Below are positions 34,860-45,370 of a stretch of DNA of 64,000 nucleotides, one piece after another. The translations under genes and the position numbers were made by a program. Within the stretch, counting starts at the first letter, position 1; each line of letters opens with the position of its first letter. The stretch is taken from the NCBI GenBank assembly GCA_019925795.1, contig CM034300.1, positions 39,179,135 to 39,243,134 of the forward strand, given 5' to 3'. The notes beneath the pieces are model-generated. The model was not told the DNA's origin and ran no database searches. It was given only the letters and a program-made list of their open reading frames with translations. Source of the stretch: Dendrobium chrysotoxum (Eukaryota; Streptophyta; Magnoliopsida; Asparagales; Orchidaceae).

Positions 34860-35575
34860 AGGGATCTTTGGCTCTTGTTCTCGCCCTAGCTTCCCTAAGC
34901 CAGAGAACTCTCGTGTGTGAGCTCTCTCGACTTCTCTCTACCTCCCCCACTAAAATCCAGCCGCCAAACCCTCGCCGGCGACGTCCCTCCGGCGAACCGA
35001 GAGCCAAAACCTTCTAGGGCTCGGTCCATCCGATCCGGAGCTTATCTGACCGCGACTTCAGCTAGGAACCTGTACGAGGACAGCCTACAAGTTCAGAGAT
35101 TTCAATATTTTTCCAATCCCACGGTGAGATTTCTCAAAAAACTCTTACGATAGGTCAAACACTTTGATCTAAATAGACTTCTACACAACGAGTGTTAGGT
35201 CAAACCACCACATCCACAAGATTTTTGTTAATGCCTAGACTCTAGGTTTAAAATTTCATCAAATTTCACCCACCCGATCGCAAGAACAAGGCAAAAAATG
35301 TTTCTAGGGTTTCGGTTTGCGTCTGTTGAACTGTGCAAGATCTGAGCCGTTGATCCTTCGATCAAAGGCTCAGATTTTGCAGCTCCACGGTCTCGCCCTA
35401 GCCGCGCAGTCAAATCCGCGGTCCCGTGGCTCGTCCGGTGCGATCTGAGCCGTCGGTTTCAACCGCAGGGGATCAGACGGCCCAGCGCGTTGCTGACTGG
35501 GTTAAATCAGCCGCCGCCGAGTTTTGAGCCAACGAATGGGAGGCTGCCACGTGGCATCCCGAGAGCCGCCGCCGC
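34860..35575 (+). other. GC-rich stretch after the TATA-like box
   Basis: Clearly more GC-rich than its neighbours, with CT-rich runs, GCCGCC words and many CG steps. Short ORFs here (78 codons at 34917; 60 and 61 on the other strand) show no known domain. Best read as the transcribed R/U5 or leader of element E. A captured host exon is possible but nothing supports one. Confidence 0.45.
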
Positions 35576-36440
35576 CATGTTTTTTATATTATTTAATTTA
35601 AATTTTTTTTAATATATTTTAAATCAGAAAATTGTATTTTTGAAATTTAAATATTATTTAGTATTATTATTAATAATATTATTATTATGATAATAGTCAT
35701 ATTATTATAATATTAATAATATTATTAATAGTATTATTATTATTCTAATAATAATATTATTATAATAATAGTCATATTATTATAATATTAATTTAATATT
35801 ATTTAATATTATTTAATATTATTATAATATTAATAATATTATTAATAGTATTATTTTTATTCTAATAATATTATTATAATAATGACTATATTATTATAAT
35901 ATTAATTTAACATTATTTAACATCATTATAATATTTATATTATTAATAATAATATCATTATTTTAATAATATTATTATTGTGCCAATATTCGTATTATTA
36001 TAATATTATCCTTACTTTAGTTTTCATAATGTCTATTATTATAATCTTATTATTTCAATATTATTATTATGCTAATAATAATATTATTATTCTAATATTG
36101 TTATTATATTAATAATGTCATTCTTATTTTAACATAATTATTCTACTAATAATATTATGATTATTTTAATAATATTATTATATCAATAATATTATTACCA
36201 TTATGATAATATTATTATTATTATTTTAATACTATTATCATATTAATAATATCATTATCACCTTAATGATATTATTATATTAAAAGTATTATTATTTTAA
36301 TATTATTATTATATTAATGGTGATATTACTACTTTACTAATATTACTATATTATTAATACTTTAAAATCATCTTGACTACTATTATATTATTATTATTAA
36401 TATTTTAAAGTTATTCTAATTATTATTACTTATTATTTAT
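35576..36440. repeat. ATT/AAT-rich low-complexity tract
   Basis: About 0.9 kb made almost only of TAATATTATTATT and ATAATAATA words, with imperfect larger repetition (for example ATAATAGTCATATTATTATA at about 35690 and 35766). It tails into A/T-rich sequence to about 36740. No gene. Confidence 0.85.
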
Positions 36441-36971
36441 TTTAAAACCCAGAAATGTTAATATCTGATTTATTTTAAAATAATCATTTCTTTTTTAAAA
36501 ATATTAATTATTTTAAATATTTAAAAATTACTTTTAAACCTATTTAATTTAGAAAATTCATAATTTTCTCATTTTAAATCGGATTTTGACGCACAATACC
36601 TCGTTCTTCTCAAAAAAATATGAATTTTAATTTAAAATTATTTCCTGTATTTGATTATGTCTTTTCTGGATATTTTCTGTATTACTGTGTTATTTACCTA
36701 TTTAAATATTAGTTAATTAATATAATTAATTATTTTAAAAATAAAAATTATTTTAAAACCCCTTGGTGGCTAGTAGACCTCCTATGCTTATGAACTGAAG
36801 TATTTTCAATTATATTATTTTCAAATTTATATTATTATTATTTATAATATTTATGTATTTTAAAAATAAGTTTAAAATTACATATTATTTAAATCCTCAA
36901 TTTTGGGAAGTCTACCCCTTGTGAAACTTTAAACCTAGGACCTATATGTGAACAACATTCATGTGGGAGAA

Positions 36972-37008
36972 GATTAGTGAATGATCGTGTCCCAATCATT
37001 CACTAATC
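36972..37008. other. Perfect 14-bp stem hairpin
   Basis: GATTAGTGAATGAT (36972-36985) and ATCATTCACTAATC (36995-37008) are exact reverse complements around the loop CGTGTCCCA. It lies in the noncoding 5' region of E, close to the inverted repeat at 37070-37310. Confidence 0.8.
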
Positions 37009-37069
37009 ACTTCATTAGGCTTCTTTACTTAGTTTTTTCGTAGTCCTTACATGTGTAGGTTGCACAAGC

Positions 37070-37310
37070 ACATAGCCTAGGCTCTCCTAGATCTAAGGAC
37101 TTGATTGGTGTGTTTATATTTGCTGCATTTACCCTTTATGTTATGCCTAAGGGTTAGCTAACTCACTTTATTCATGCTTAGTGTAGTGACACACTAAGGA
37201 CAATAATTAAGGACTGTCTAGCGAACTTAGAATATTTCTAGGAGCTAGAATAGATCTCAGATTACTATGAAACTTTCAACATTAACATTTAGTGACATCT
37301 GGAACCCCCT
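37070..37310 (+). repeat. Inverted partner of the 33390-33620 segment
   Basis: See 33390-33620. It ends TTTAGTGACATCTGG, the point proposed with low confidence as the LTR end of E. Confidence 0.6.
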
Positions 37311-40300
37311 AGAATTTTTTAGGAATTTTTGGACTCATTAAAACACTTAATTAGCAAACCCTAATTTACGCAATATTAAGCCTCAGAAACTTCAGAAAAA
37401 TCTAATAAATCCATTTTAAATCAAAAAAATACCCATAATACCTCAAACTTTCCAGACTTCAGTCCCCAATCTTTGATAATTAGGGCCCCTTACTTAGACC
37501 TTAATCAGGACTTTAATTCAACCTTAATAAAAAATCACCTTTTTGTCTTAATTAAATCATTAAAAATTATTAAAAATCCTAAATTTTTCCCAAACACTTG
37601 GGAACACCTGCTTAGATCATTTTGGACCTTTGGGGGTGATTCCAATCAGTTTAGAGCTGATTTGGGCAAAACCCACAAAGTACCCCTATTAGGCAATTTC
37701 GATAATTCATTTAATTGCTCCAACTTCTAAAAATCATAACTAATTACAGAAAACTCAAAAATGGGCAAACTAAAAGGCATTCAACTCTAATTAAGGTATA
37801 ATATCTATCAAAAATGTTAGGTGTCTAGAAATCAACTTAAATTAAAAAAGTCAACTTTTCGGTCAACCGTAGCCTATAGTCTAGGGCCCAAAACTTCTAA
37901 AATTCATAACTTTGTGTAGGACACTCCAAATCCAGCAAACTAACTATCTAATTACTCATACTAAGGTCTAATATTTAACTAAAATGTTAAGAATCCCAAA
38001 CCTAGCTTAATTCTCCTAGTGACCCTTTGGACCCCCTAGCTCAGTAGGTAGGGACCCCGAACCTCCTGAAATTCACTAAGATAATTTAAACTTCAAATAT
38101 CATCACCCTAAGCAATAAAATAGATCCACACATTAAATTAATTAAAATGGATCTTAATCCACTAATATTTGAACTTTAAACAAAATTCCTTTTCAGACCT
38201 AAAATAAACCTGGACAGTAGGCAATTGTAACTAACTACCTAGTTTAGGATCTACCTCAGCTACACAGCTTTTCACACACATCTAGATGGTTTGTTAGGGC
38301 ACCACTTCTAGACCTAGGCTAGGCCGGTTTTTAATTTTTTGTTGTGTGCTGAGATTTCTGAGATTTCACTATATGTTGTGATTGCGATGATGCTGGTATT
38401 TTTATTTACTTTTACTGCACTCTGGGAATTGATGTGATTGCACGATAGACTACCCATAAGTTAGGATCGATCTTGATACTAATGATATTTTTTGCTGGTG
38501 GCCATGCTCATGCCATGCTAAAATAAAGGGGGGCAAAATTCATGATTTAAATATAATTACTTATAATCTGGTATAGTGTTATGAAAGTTTATTTTGAGTG
38601 GGGATACAAGAATCCAAAGGTTAGATGCCCAGAGAGAAAAGGACACCCAATATGAGGATAGTCCTTTTCTATTTGGGAATCCAAATTTGGATCATTCTAC
38701 TACCCGAGGAGTCCAAGGAAGCTGAGATCCAAGGAGTCCAACGAAGCTGAGATCCGAGTAGTCCAAGGAAGAGAAGACCAAGGAGATGAAGAGCAAGAGT
38801 ATCCCACTCAAAATAACTTGCGTCAGTCTTAGGATTAGAAATCTGGGTTGTTGGCAGTGGTGCCCGGCCACTTTAATTTTCTGCAAACCCTGGGTTGTAA
38901 TTAAGGGCAGTTGGCCTATGGACATTTAATTGATTTGTTTAATTATGTATTATGTTTGATTTGATGATGATTGCGCATAGGTTGTATGCTTTTCGTAGTT
39001 TATTGGCGATCTGCATGCCGCTTTTGTTTTAGCCTGGATTTTATTAGGCTCTCTAAGGACTAAAACCTTTTCTACTCATAACTAATATTTAAAATTTTAA
39101 GTTTTAAGCAACTTAGAAACTTAACGACCTAGGGAATTGCCGAATCGTCTGGGGTCACATGCATATTAATGCATTCCTTCTCTCCTTCTATAAGACACTT
39201 CCCCGCCTGCGGGTAGAGTCTGGAAAATCTGACCAATGAGGATGAGGTGCCGGACCTGGGGAAGCCTAGTCTAATTCTAAAAATTATTTTTATAAGCCTT
39301 TTTAAAATTCTGTGCATATATGATTTGGATACTTTAACCAGCATGCATTGCATTAGAAATCAACTAAATCAAAATTTTAATTGCATTAGTCATAGGAGCA
39401 TTCACCCAACATCAATCCGGGGCCAATTAGGAAATCCTCTAGGCGTCGGCCCTACTTCCAAGAACTTTAACCTACCCACCCATCTTACATTAAATGACTG
39501 GATAGCATGGTTTTGAAGCGATTAGGTGGTTAGCTGGCTCCCCCTTTCAGGCCGGAGTAAGTCCAGATTTTGCATTGCATTAGCTAGGACAGGGGTGTTA
39601 GTGTTACGTAGAACACTAGACCCATTAGATTTAGGATTCAAGGATACTATTATTTTGTAGTACGCCTCATCAGTAGGTAGGTCTTCTGTCTTCTAGAGAC
39701 CATAAGCCCTACATATCTAAGTCACACTGATGACGCCACCTCCATCTTTCTCTTCTGCATGCTCTGAGTGCGTGACTTTTAGTTTCTCCAACTTTCTCTC
39801 ACTACCTTAGTCCCTCCGGATGCTGATGTGAGCCGTGCATGTTGACAAAGCCTAGTTGAACCTCTCTTTCCCTTCGATTAGAATTTCCTAGACTTCGCCC
39901 TATGCGCCAATCCCAATTTGGAAAAAATAATGTAGAATCCTTAATCGAGAGTTTTCTCAGGCTCCAGCTTGAGATTTAATTAACCACGGGGGCTTGCGGC
40001 CGTGGGAAATTGCTTCCAACTCTCAAATAAACCCCATTCGAGCTAATGTATCGGGTGGGGGAAACCCGTTGTGATTAGATCGGGCATATTACTATCCATC
40101 CGGGTGTGCTGGTGAGAGCCACTACCCTCAATGGTTAATCATATGTGTGATCGAATCTGCCCTTCCATTGGCAACAAACACTGTCTCCCTTCACGGGGAG
40201 GCGGTGTTTTGTTTATGTCCTCTCGGAGGTCCACAGGTTTCTGGTGACCATGGTGGGATAGGTTTCTCTCTCCATCTTTGGATTCTATATTATTCTTTCT

Positions 40301-40578
40301 TGTGTGTACTCCGGGATTGGTACTCCTTAGATTAGGTCCGTACCACTCTTAGTTAGGGTCCTTCCTTAGTTAGGACCGCCCCTTTTTCTTAGTTAGGGTT
40401 TCCCCTTAGCTAGGTTTCTTTCTTTCTGTTCTTCTTAGTTAGGGTTTCCCCCCTACCTAAGTTTTTATCTTTCTGACCTTCTAGGTCATTCCATCCCCCA
40501 TCTATCATTCCTCTTCTCGCCTTAAGGTTTCTTACTAATCATTTCAAATTTCTTGTCTTCTTCTTGGCAGACAGTGTC
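37304..40578 (+). other. Noncoding 5' region of element E before gag
   Basis: About 3.3 kb without a supported gene; the longest open frame is 89 codons with no domain. It holds a 25-bp tandem repeat, about 3.5 copies, at 38700-38800 (GGAGTCCAAGGAAGCTGAGA core), a long imperfect hairpin at 40173-40214, and TTAGTTAGGGTTTCCCC-like repeats at 40340-40460. Confidence 0.55.
40173..40214 (+). other. Long imperfect hairpin upstream of gag
   Basis: Left arm AACAAACACTGTCTCCC (40173-40189) pairs with right arm GGGGAGGCGGTGTTTTGTTT (40195-40214) apart from a few G-T pairs, mismatches and one bulge, around a five-base loop. About 365 bp before the gag start. Confidence 0.6.
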
Positions 40579-42260
40579 ATGGCTTCCTCCGTGCCTTCCG
40601 TTACTTTCAGTTTTGGTTCTGACACGCAGGTGACACTTCTGAGTCCCTGCTAGCCAGTCCTCCTGCTGGAGGAATCACTTTTGGTTCCTTCACTGACTCG
40701 GCCTTCGTCACTCTTGGCGGGCCGACCCCTGCTGAGGCTGCTGCCTACTCTCCTCCCCAGAGGAGAGCTCGCGCAGCCATGCTACCTTTTGGACGTCTAA
40801 TTGCTCGGCGGACAGCCCGGGCACCTACTCGTCCTACTCCTGTTCGTGTGCAGCTGGCACACCCTGTGGTTAGGCAGCCAGTGCCTAGACCACTCCCTGT
40901 TCAGCCCACTCATCCAGTGGTTAGGCGACCAGTGCCTACCGCACCTATTGTTCAGACTGCCCTGGCCCCTCAGAGCCGGCAGGCAGTAGTTACCCCGGTA
41001 GAGGCAGCTCGTGTTCGGGTTCGCCCTCCTTCTTCCTCCAGGAAGAGGGGTGCCCAGACCGAGGCCTCTTCACCTTCCTTCCATCGGGTTTCAGCTTTCG
41101 CTCGGTTGTCTCACCCAGAGACCCTCGAGCAGACCCCGACGCTTCCTGTGGTCCCTGCTCCCCCTGTCACTCAGGCAGTGGGTTCAGATGTTGCTTCGTC
41201 TTCCACCTCCGGCCTTGGGAGAAGGGCCCTGAGGAATAGAAACCGTAGACTTTGGTTGGCTGAATTCGAGGCAGACAGACAACGGATGGCAGATTCGTTG
41301 GCTCACTAGGAGCCAGTTCAGAGGAGAGTGGTCCCCAGATAGCTGGCACCACGACCAGTTGCAGTTTCCCCTACCCTGGATATTACAGTTGCCCCTGAGA
41401 TAGCAGCGGTTCAGGGAGGACGCTTCTCTCCACTGACACACAGTGGTGATGAGGAGGACGTTGCTCGTATTGCGGCGGCCCCTCCTGTTACTACTACTTT
41501 ACCACGCGCTAGGGTCCTTAGGGATGATGCTGCTCGAACCCTCTCTCAGAGGATTTCGAGCATTATCTGCTTAGCGCGGGGTCGAGGCCCTGTCAGTCGG
41601 GAGAGGTTAATCCACAAGATTTCTCAGGCGTCCATTCAGTTGCAGAGGCAGACTGCTAGGCAGAGTTACAGGTGGCAGAGAGGACAGCCACCCAGGCAGC
41701 CTGTTAGTTCAGTTCCATTGGCGAGACCACAGACAGTTACTCAAGTTGTTGGACGACGCCTACGTCGTCATGGACAGAGGCAGCAGTTGGAGCGTCCCAG
41801 ACCCCAGCTCCCTTCAGTTGTAGTAGCCCCGCAGCAGTCAGTTGCCCCTACTGGGTCCCGTCGCAGTAGATGGGTGTGGAGACGACGACATGTAGAGTCC
41901 CCTGTCGATGCAGTATAGCCAGTTCAGGCAGTTGAGCAGTTAGAGGCAGTTGTTCCTTCCGGATCAGAGGCAGTTTCGATGGTATGTGATGCAGCGACGG
42001 ATGTCGATGTTGCAGTTTCTCCTGGTAGTTCGCCGGTTCAGGTAGAGCCAGCCCTTAGCCCTTACGAGACTTCTTCCCCTTTGAGTCCGTATGCGGAGGA
42101 TTTCCATCAGACCCTCCATGAGGACGATGTACTCGAGGATGACTTACTAAAGGAGGAGTCAGATGGAGATATACCGGTGCACAGAGTATGTGTAGTTACT
42201 AGACGTGGCCACTCAGACGAGCAGATAGAGGCAGATGATGATGATGAGCAGGGAGAAGCT
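40579..42260 (+). pseudogene. gag of gypsy element E, N-terminal part, up to the insertion of F
   Basis: Starts MASSVPSVTFSFGSD at 40579, shifts frame before 40641, then runs in one frame: a Pro/Arg/Gln-rich low-complexity region (40779-41309, 41640-41918), then an acidic end (DDVLEDDLLKEESDGD, DDDDEQGEA). In-frame stops at 41307 and 41916 are TAG at likely CAG codons, and TAG replaces CAG again near 41339. The reading frame goes on across the duplication of F at 53783. Such disordered N-terminal arms are common in plant gypsy gag proteins. Confidence 0.75.
42256..42260. repeat. Target site duplication AAGCT (left) of element F
   Basis: AAGCT directly before the LTR at 42261. The partner at 53778-53782 follows the other LTR. 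Perfect 5-bp duplication. Confidence 0.92.
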
Positions 42261-42564
42261 TGAAAGTTTGATAGGGATGTTAAGCCCTAGTGAACTTATC
42301 CCGAGGCTAACCAAGAGGGGGGGGAGAATTGGTTATTTAAAAATTTCACGATAACAATGAAAATCTTTTCGATACTAAGCAGCAGAAACAAGTAAACAAG
42401 AACGAAAAGATCAATCACAGATATTCACCCAAGCAGTTTATATTGGAAAAGTAAAGTACAAAACTTAATCAGAAAAGCAAACCAAATTTTATAGTGGTTC
42501 GGTCAACTTGACCTACGTCCACTCCCCGGAGCCTCCCCTCCGGTATTGCACTAAACAAAAAGTG

Positions 42565-42740
42565 TCTCTCCTTTTGCTCCCACAGCAAGGCGGAGAAGCC
42601 TGTATAAACACCTGCTTTTCACCACACGGTGAGGCAGAGAACCCGACCTCCTTTTGCTTTCTCCAGAAGCAGGCAGAGAACCTTCGAACTCCTTTTGCTT
42701 CTACCTGAAGCGGGCAAAGAACCCCGGATCTTCCTGCGGA
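42565..42740 (-). repeat. Leader hairpin repeats, 3' LTR of element F
   Basis: On the minus strand, boxes GGTTCTTTGCC, GGTTCTCTGCC and GGGTTCTCTGCC are each followed by an inverted repeat: GCTTC-AGGTA-GAAGC, then TGCTTC..AAAGCA, then TCACC-GTGT-GGTGA. Element B has TACTCC..GGGAGTA at the matching place, so stems change on both sides together. Confidence 0.8.
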
Positions 42741-42991
42741 CAATCCTCCCACGACGAACACCGACTAGACGAAAGACGACGAGCGGAGAAGACGACTCTG
42801 ATCCGTGCTTGGAGTAACCTTAGTGAATCCCTCACTAACTCCCCCTCACAAGATCTTCTCTCTGTCTCCCAACTCTCTCTCTCTAGGGTTTCTCGGGGAA
42901 GGAAGGTAGCAAAAGATTTTTCTTGTTTTTAGAAAAAGTTCTTTTATAGGAGGGCTTAAAATTTGCCCTAAATCTGAACTGGTCGGCCAAG

Positions 42992-43662
42992 ATCGTCCAG
43001 GACGATCGATAGATTGTCCTGTACGATCAGTTCAAATTCAGCTGTTTCAGCCTAGACGAGCAGGCTCTTCTGGACGATCAGTAGAAAAAATTGTTCATAT
43101 CATCCCGTACGAGCCTGCGATCGTCCAGGACAATTAGTGCAAATCAAGGAAAATCAGAAGACAGCTCGGGTCGTCCAGAGAAACTTATGCTGGACGACCA
43201 AAAAATGACTTGGTCGTCCAGGACGATAGGGACATCGTCCTATATGATTAGTTCAAAAAAGGCCCTAAATCGTCCTGTACATAGTTCTGGACGTACAGCT
43301 TAAATGCACTAGACGATCAAGATCGTCCGGGACGATCCTGCGATTGTCCAGGACGATATGATCGTATCAACCAAAAATAAATCGCTTTCCTTAATTACCA
43401 GATTAAATTAGGCATAATTATACTGAATCGTCCGGGACGATACACGTATCGTCCGGGACGATCAGACCAAGTAACTAAAAATAAGAACTTGCCTAACTTG
43501 ATCTGGCGGTAGAGAATTTCTGATTTGGGCATATCATCCCGTACGATCCAGAGATCGTCCAGGACGATCTGCTTAATCAGACCCTCTTAACTTAGTCGCC
43601 CTAATTAGGGTTTCTGTTTTGGCTGGATCGTCCAGGACGATGTGAAAATCGTCCAGGACGAT
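42992..43662 (-). promoter_or_regulatory. U3 paired-dyad array, 3' LTR of element F
   Basis: Pairs of 15-bp dyads ATCGTCC-N-GGACGAT with a 6-bp spacer: 42992-43006 / 43013-43027, 43427-43441 / 43448-43462 and 43627-43641 / 43648-43662, with others near 43100-43135, 43207-43243, 43322-43357 and 43530-43565. Spacers read CGATAG, ACACGT, GTGAAA, CCTGCG, AGGGAC and CCAGAG, so length is kept and sequence is not. Centres are 21 bp apart. Confidence 0.9.
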
Positions 43663-43916
43663 CTGAACAAAAAATGAACAAAAACTCTAATTCACACAAG
43701 CTCTCCCCCTGAGTGTGTGTGTGCAAGGTTACTTAGTTAGGGGATCTGTTACATTACAATTGACTCAATAAAAAGAAAATCATACATTTGACACACTTCG
43801 ACCCGATCTTGAGTTAGCTTGATTTGCTTGTGATCTTTTGTGCCTGAAACGGGTTATCCAAGCAAAATACACTGGAAATATGTTTGTCATCATCAAAACT
43901 ATATTTGCAACAATCT

Positions 43917-43926
43917 CCCCCTTTTT
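43917..43926 (-). promoter_or_regulatory. Polypurine tract of element F
   Basis: On the minus strand AAAAAGGGGG followed by AGATTGTTGC. It primes plus-strand DNA synthesis. Confidence 0.9.
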
Positions 43927-44157
43927 GATGATGGCAAACATTTGTAGAGTAGTTTGAAAATTAAAGTAAACTAGGAGATCCAAACACAAATATTTTTTTA
44001 AATTTTTATTTAACAACTAAAACAATATAGGAAACATGACTCATAACAAAAACTAAAACGACTACAACTGACTCCCCCTTTTGACATCACAAAAAGGAGG
44101 AGGTAAAAATAGAACACGGAAATAAAACATAAAAAAGAACAACCACAAAATAGGAAA

Positions 44158-45297
44158 CTAAAACTGTGGCCGATCCTGATCGGAAGGAGGAGGTGGTGGT
44201 GGAGGGTTGAAGTAATGGTGAATGGCCTGAAAGTGGGCTCCAATCCAGGCGATGTCCTGGTCATGCTGCTATTGCTGCTCCGCAGCATAGTCAGTGAAGC
44301 GCTAGATGTCCTCGGCGTGCCGCTGCTCCCGGACAACCACGTAGGAGTCAAATCTGGCCTCCCACTGATCGAAACGCTACACTAGGTGGTCAAAGGGAGA
44401 GGCAATACAAAGGGGAACAGGTGCCTCTAGTGCAGCAGGAACTGGAACGGCCTCTTCCTCTTCCCCCTAAACATCCGGGGCGGGCTCCGGATGTAGTCGG
44501 GTGCTGTGTAGGACGTGGAATGAGTTGTTTGTGAAGAAGGAAGGAGGGACATCAGGAGGGACAGGATACTGAAGGTCATATTTTGTCTCTAAGGCATAAT
44601 GAATAAGATGACCTAAAGCTAGATTTGGGCGACACCTATGGCTAGGATCTCTAATGGTGGTTAGGTGTTCTATGTATCGGATAATCAGATCAGAGGCATT
44701 AAATTCTCGACGGGCCATGATGTAGTAGGTAGTCAAGGACAGGAGCGAGGTAATGTGAATTCGATCCCCCGCCTTTGGAATGACGGAGGAACAAAGGACG
44801 TGTTGAATGGTCCGTGCATCCTTGAGAAGGGAAGTGCAAGCGTTGTCATGATAGGGTGCGTTGGTATTGCGAAGGAAGTGATTGGCGACACTCCAATCAT
44901 AGTCAGGATCTGTGATAAGCGTGTGAAGTTTATCGCCAGTGACAGACAGGTTGAGAATATTGTGAAAATTGTGGGTCGTGAGTTCCACGGGGCATTGATT
45001 GACATATGATCGAAGAGTGGAATAGTCCGCGGAAATGCGCATGTTGGCAAAGAAGATTTGAAGGAGTTCAAGATTAAAGGGAATGGCTAAGGTCAGAATG
45101 AAGGTGAGGGAAGTGTGTGCGAACAGATCCAGAATGGGATAAGTGAGAGTGCGGGGATTTATAATTTTAGAGTGCATGATCCCCACGTCACGATAGCATT
45201 CAAAAGCAGCCTGATCGGCGGCATTCGGGAAGCGAGGATCGACGTGTCCCCGGGAGGAACTGGCACCCTTTTGACGAGACCTTTTGCCACCAGCCAT
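44158..45297 (-). pseudogene. Extra 3' ORF of element F, best copy (about 379 residues, four TAG stops)
   Basis: One continuous frame of 380 codons from ATG 45297 to stop 44158, with in-frame TAG at 44467, 44377, 44302 and 44269. The first 276 codons are open. Parts: basic N-terminus (MAGGKRSRQKGASSSRG), VDPRFPNAADQAAFE, SYVNQCPVELTTHNFHNIL, YDWSVANHFLRNTNAPYHDN, VIPKAGDRIHITSLLSLTTY, DLIIRYIEHLTTIRDPSHR and LALGHLIHYALETKYDL, then a Glu/Pro linker, a helical stretch (RFDQWEARFDSYV) and a Pro-rich end. The L-L-x-Y-Y-I and L-x-L-G-H-L-I pattern resembles Pfam Transposase_32 ('putative plant transposon protein'); this is from memory of the family. No transmembrane segment is obvious, unlike the env-like ORF of soybean SIRE1. 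Function unknown. Confidence 0.82.
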
Positions 45298-45370
45298 TAG
45301 GAATCCACAGGGTAAGGAAGTAGAAGGAGAGTGGAAGAAGAAAGGTGTGGAAAAATCTGAAGAAAAACTG

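Larger units (their letters stand above)
31185..37303 (+). repeat. Candidate long 5' LTR of element E
   Basis: It starts with TG at the point where element D is broken. It contains a dyad cluster, a TATA-like box at 34832 and a GC-rich stretch after it, which looks like a promoter plus transcribed leader. The proposed end (TTTAGTGACA, followed by TCTGGAACCCCC) is a guess based on CA plus a TGG that could begin a primer site; no tRNA match was confirmed. Tat elements can have LTRs of several kb. The true end could lie anywhere up to 40578. Confidence 0.4.
42261..43912 (-). repeat. 3' LTR of element F
   Basis: The plus strand reads TGAAAGTTTGATAGGG to ATTTGCAACA. Read on the minus strand: CACACACACTCAGGGGGAGAG block (about 43700), dyad array (43662 to 42992), TATA box CCTATAAAAG (about 42941-42950), CT/GA run, leader hairpin repeats (42740-42565), and the ACTATAAAATTTGG block (about 42483-42497). 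Confidence 0.95.

Noticed and set aside
34860..35575. Host gene first exon
   Set aside because: GC/CT-rich leader-like sequence with a TATA-like box, but no long open frame, no domain and an ATT-rich tract directly after it. More likely LTR leader of element E.
40779..41309. Host gene for a proline-rich protein
   Set aside because: The frame runs on through TAG stops to the insertion site of F and resumes in gypsy gag at 53783, so it is the N-terminal part of gag.
42992..43662. CRISPR-like array
   Set aside because: The repeats are 15-bp dyads with 6-bp spacers inside LTRs of a plant retrotransposon; no cas genes, wrong spacing, wrong kingdom.
44665..45009. 114-codon frame on the plus strand, and a 112-codon frame at 44733-45071 on the minus strand
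   Set aside because: They are shadows of the extra ORF of element F (44158-45297), which has the conserved reading.
44158..45297. Envelope-like gene as in soybean SIRE1
   Set aside because: Position fits, but I see no signal peptide or membrane segment and the core looks like a plant transposon-protein domain; left as unknown function.
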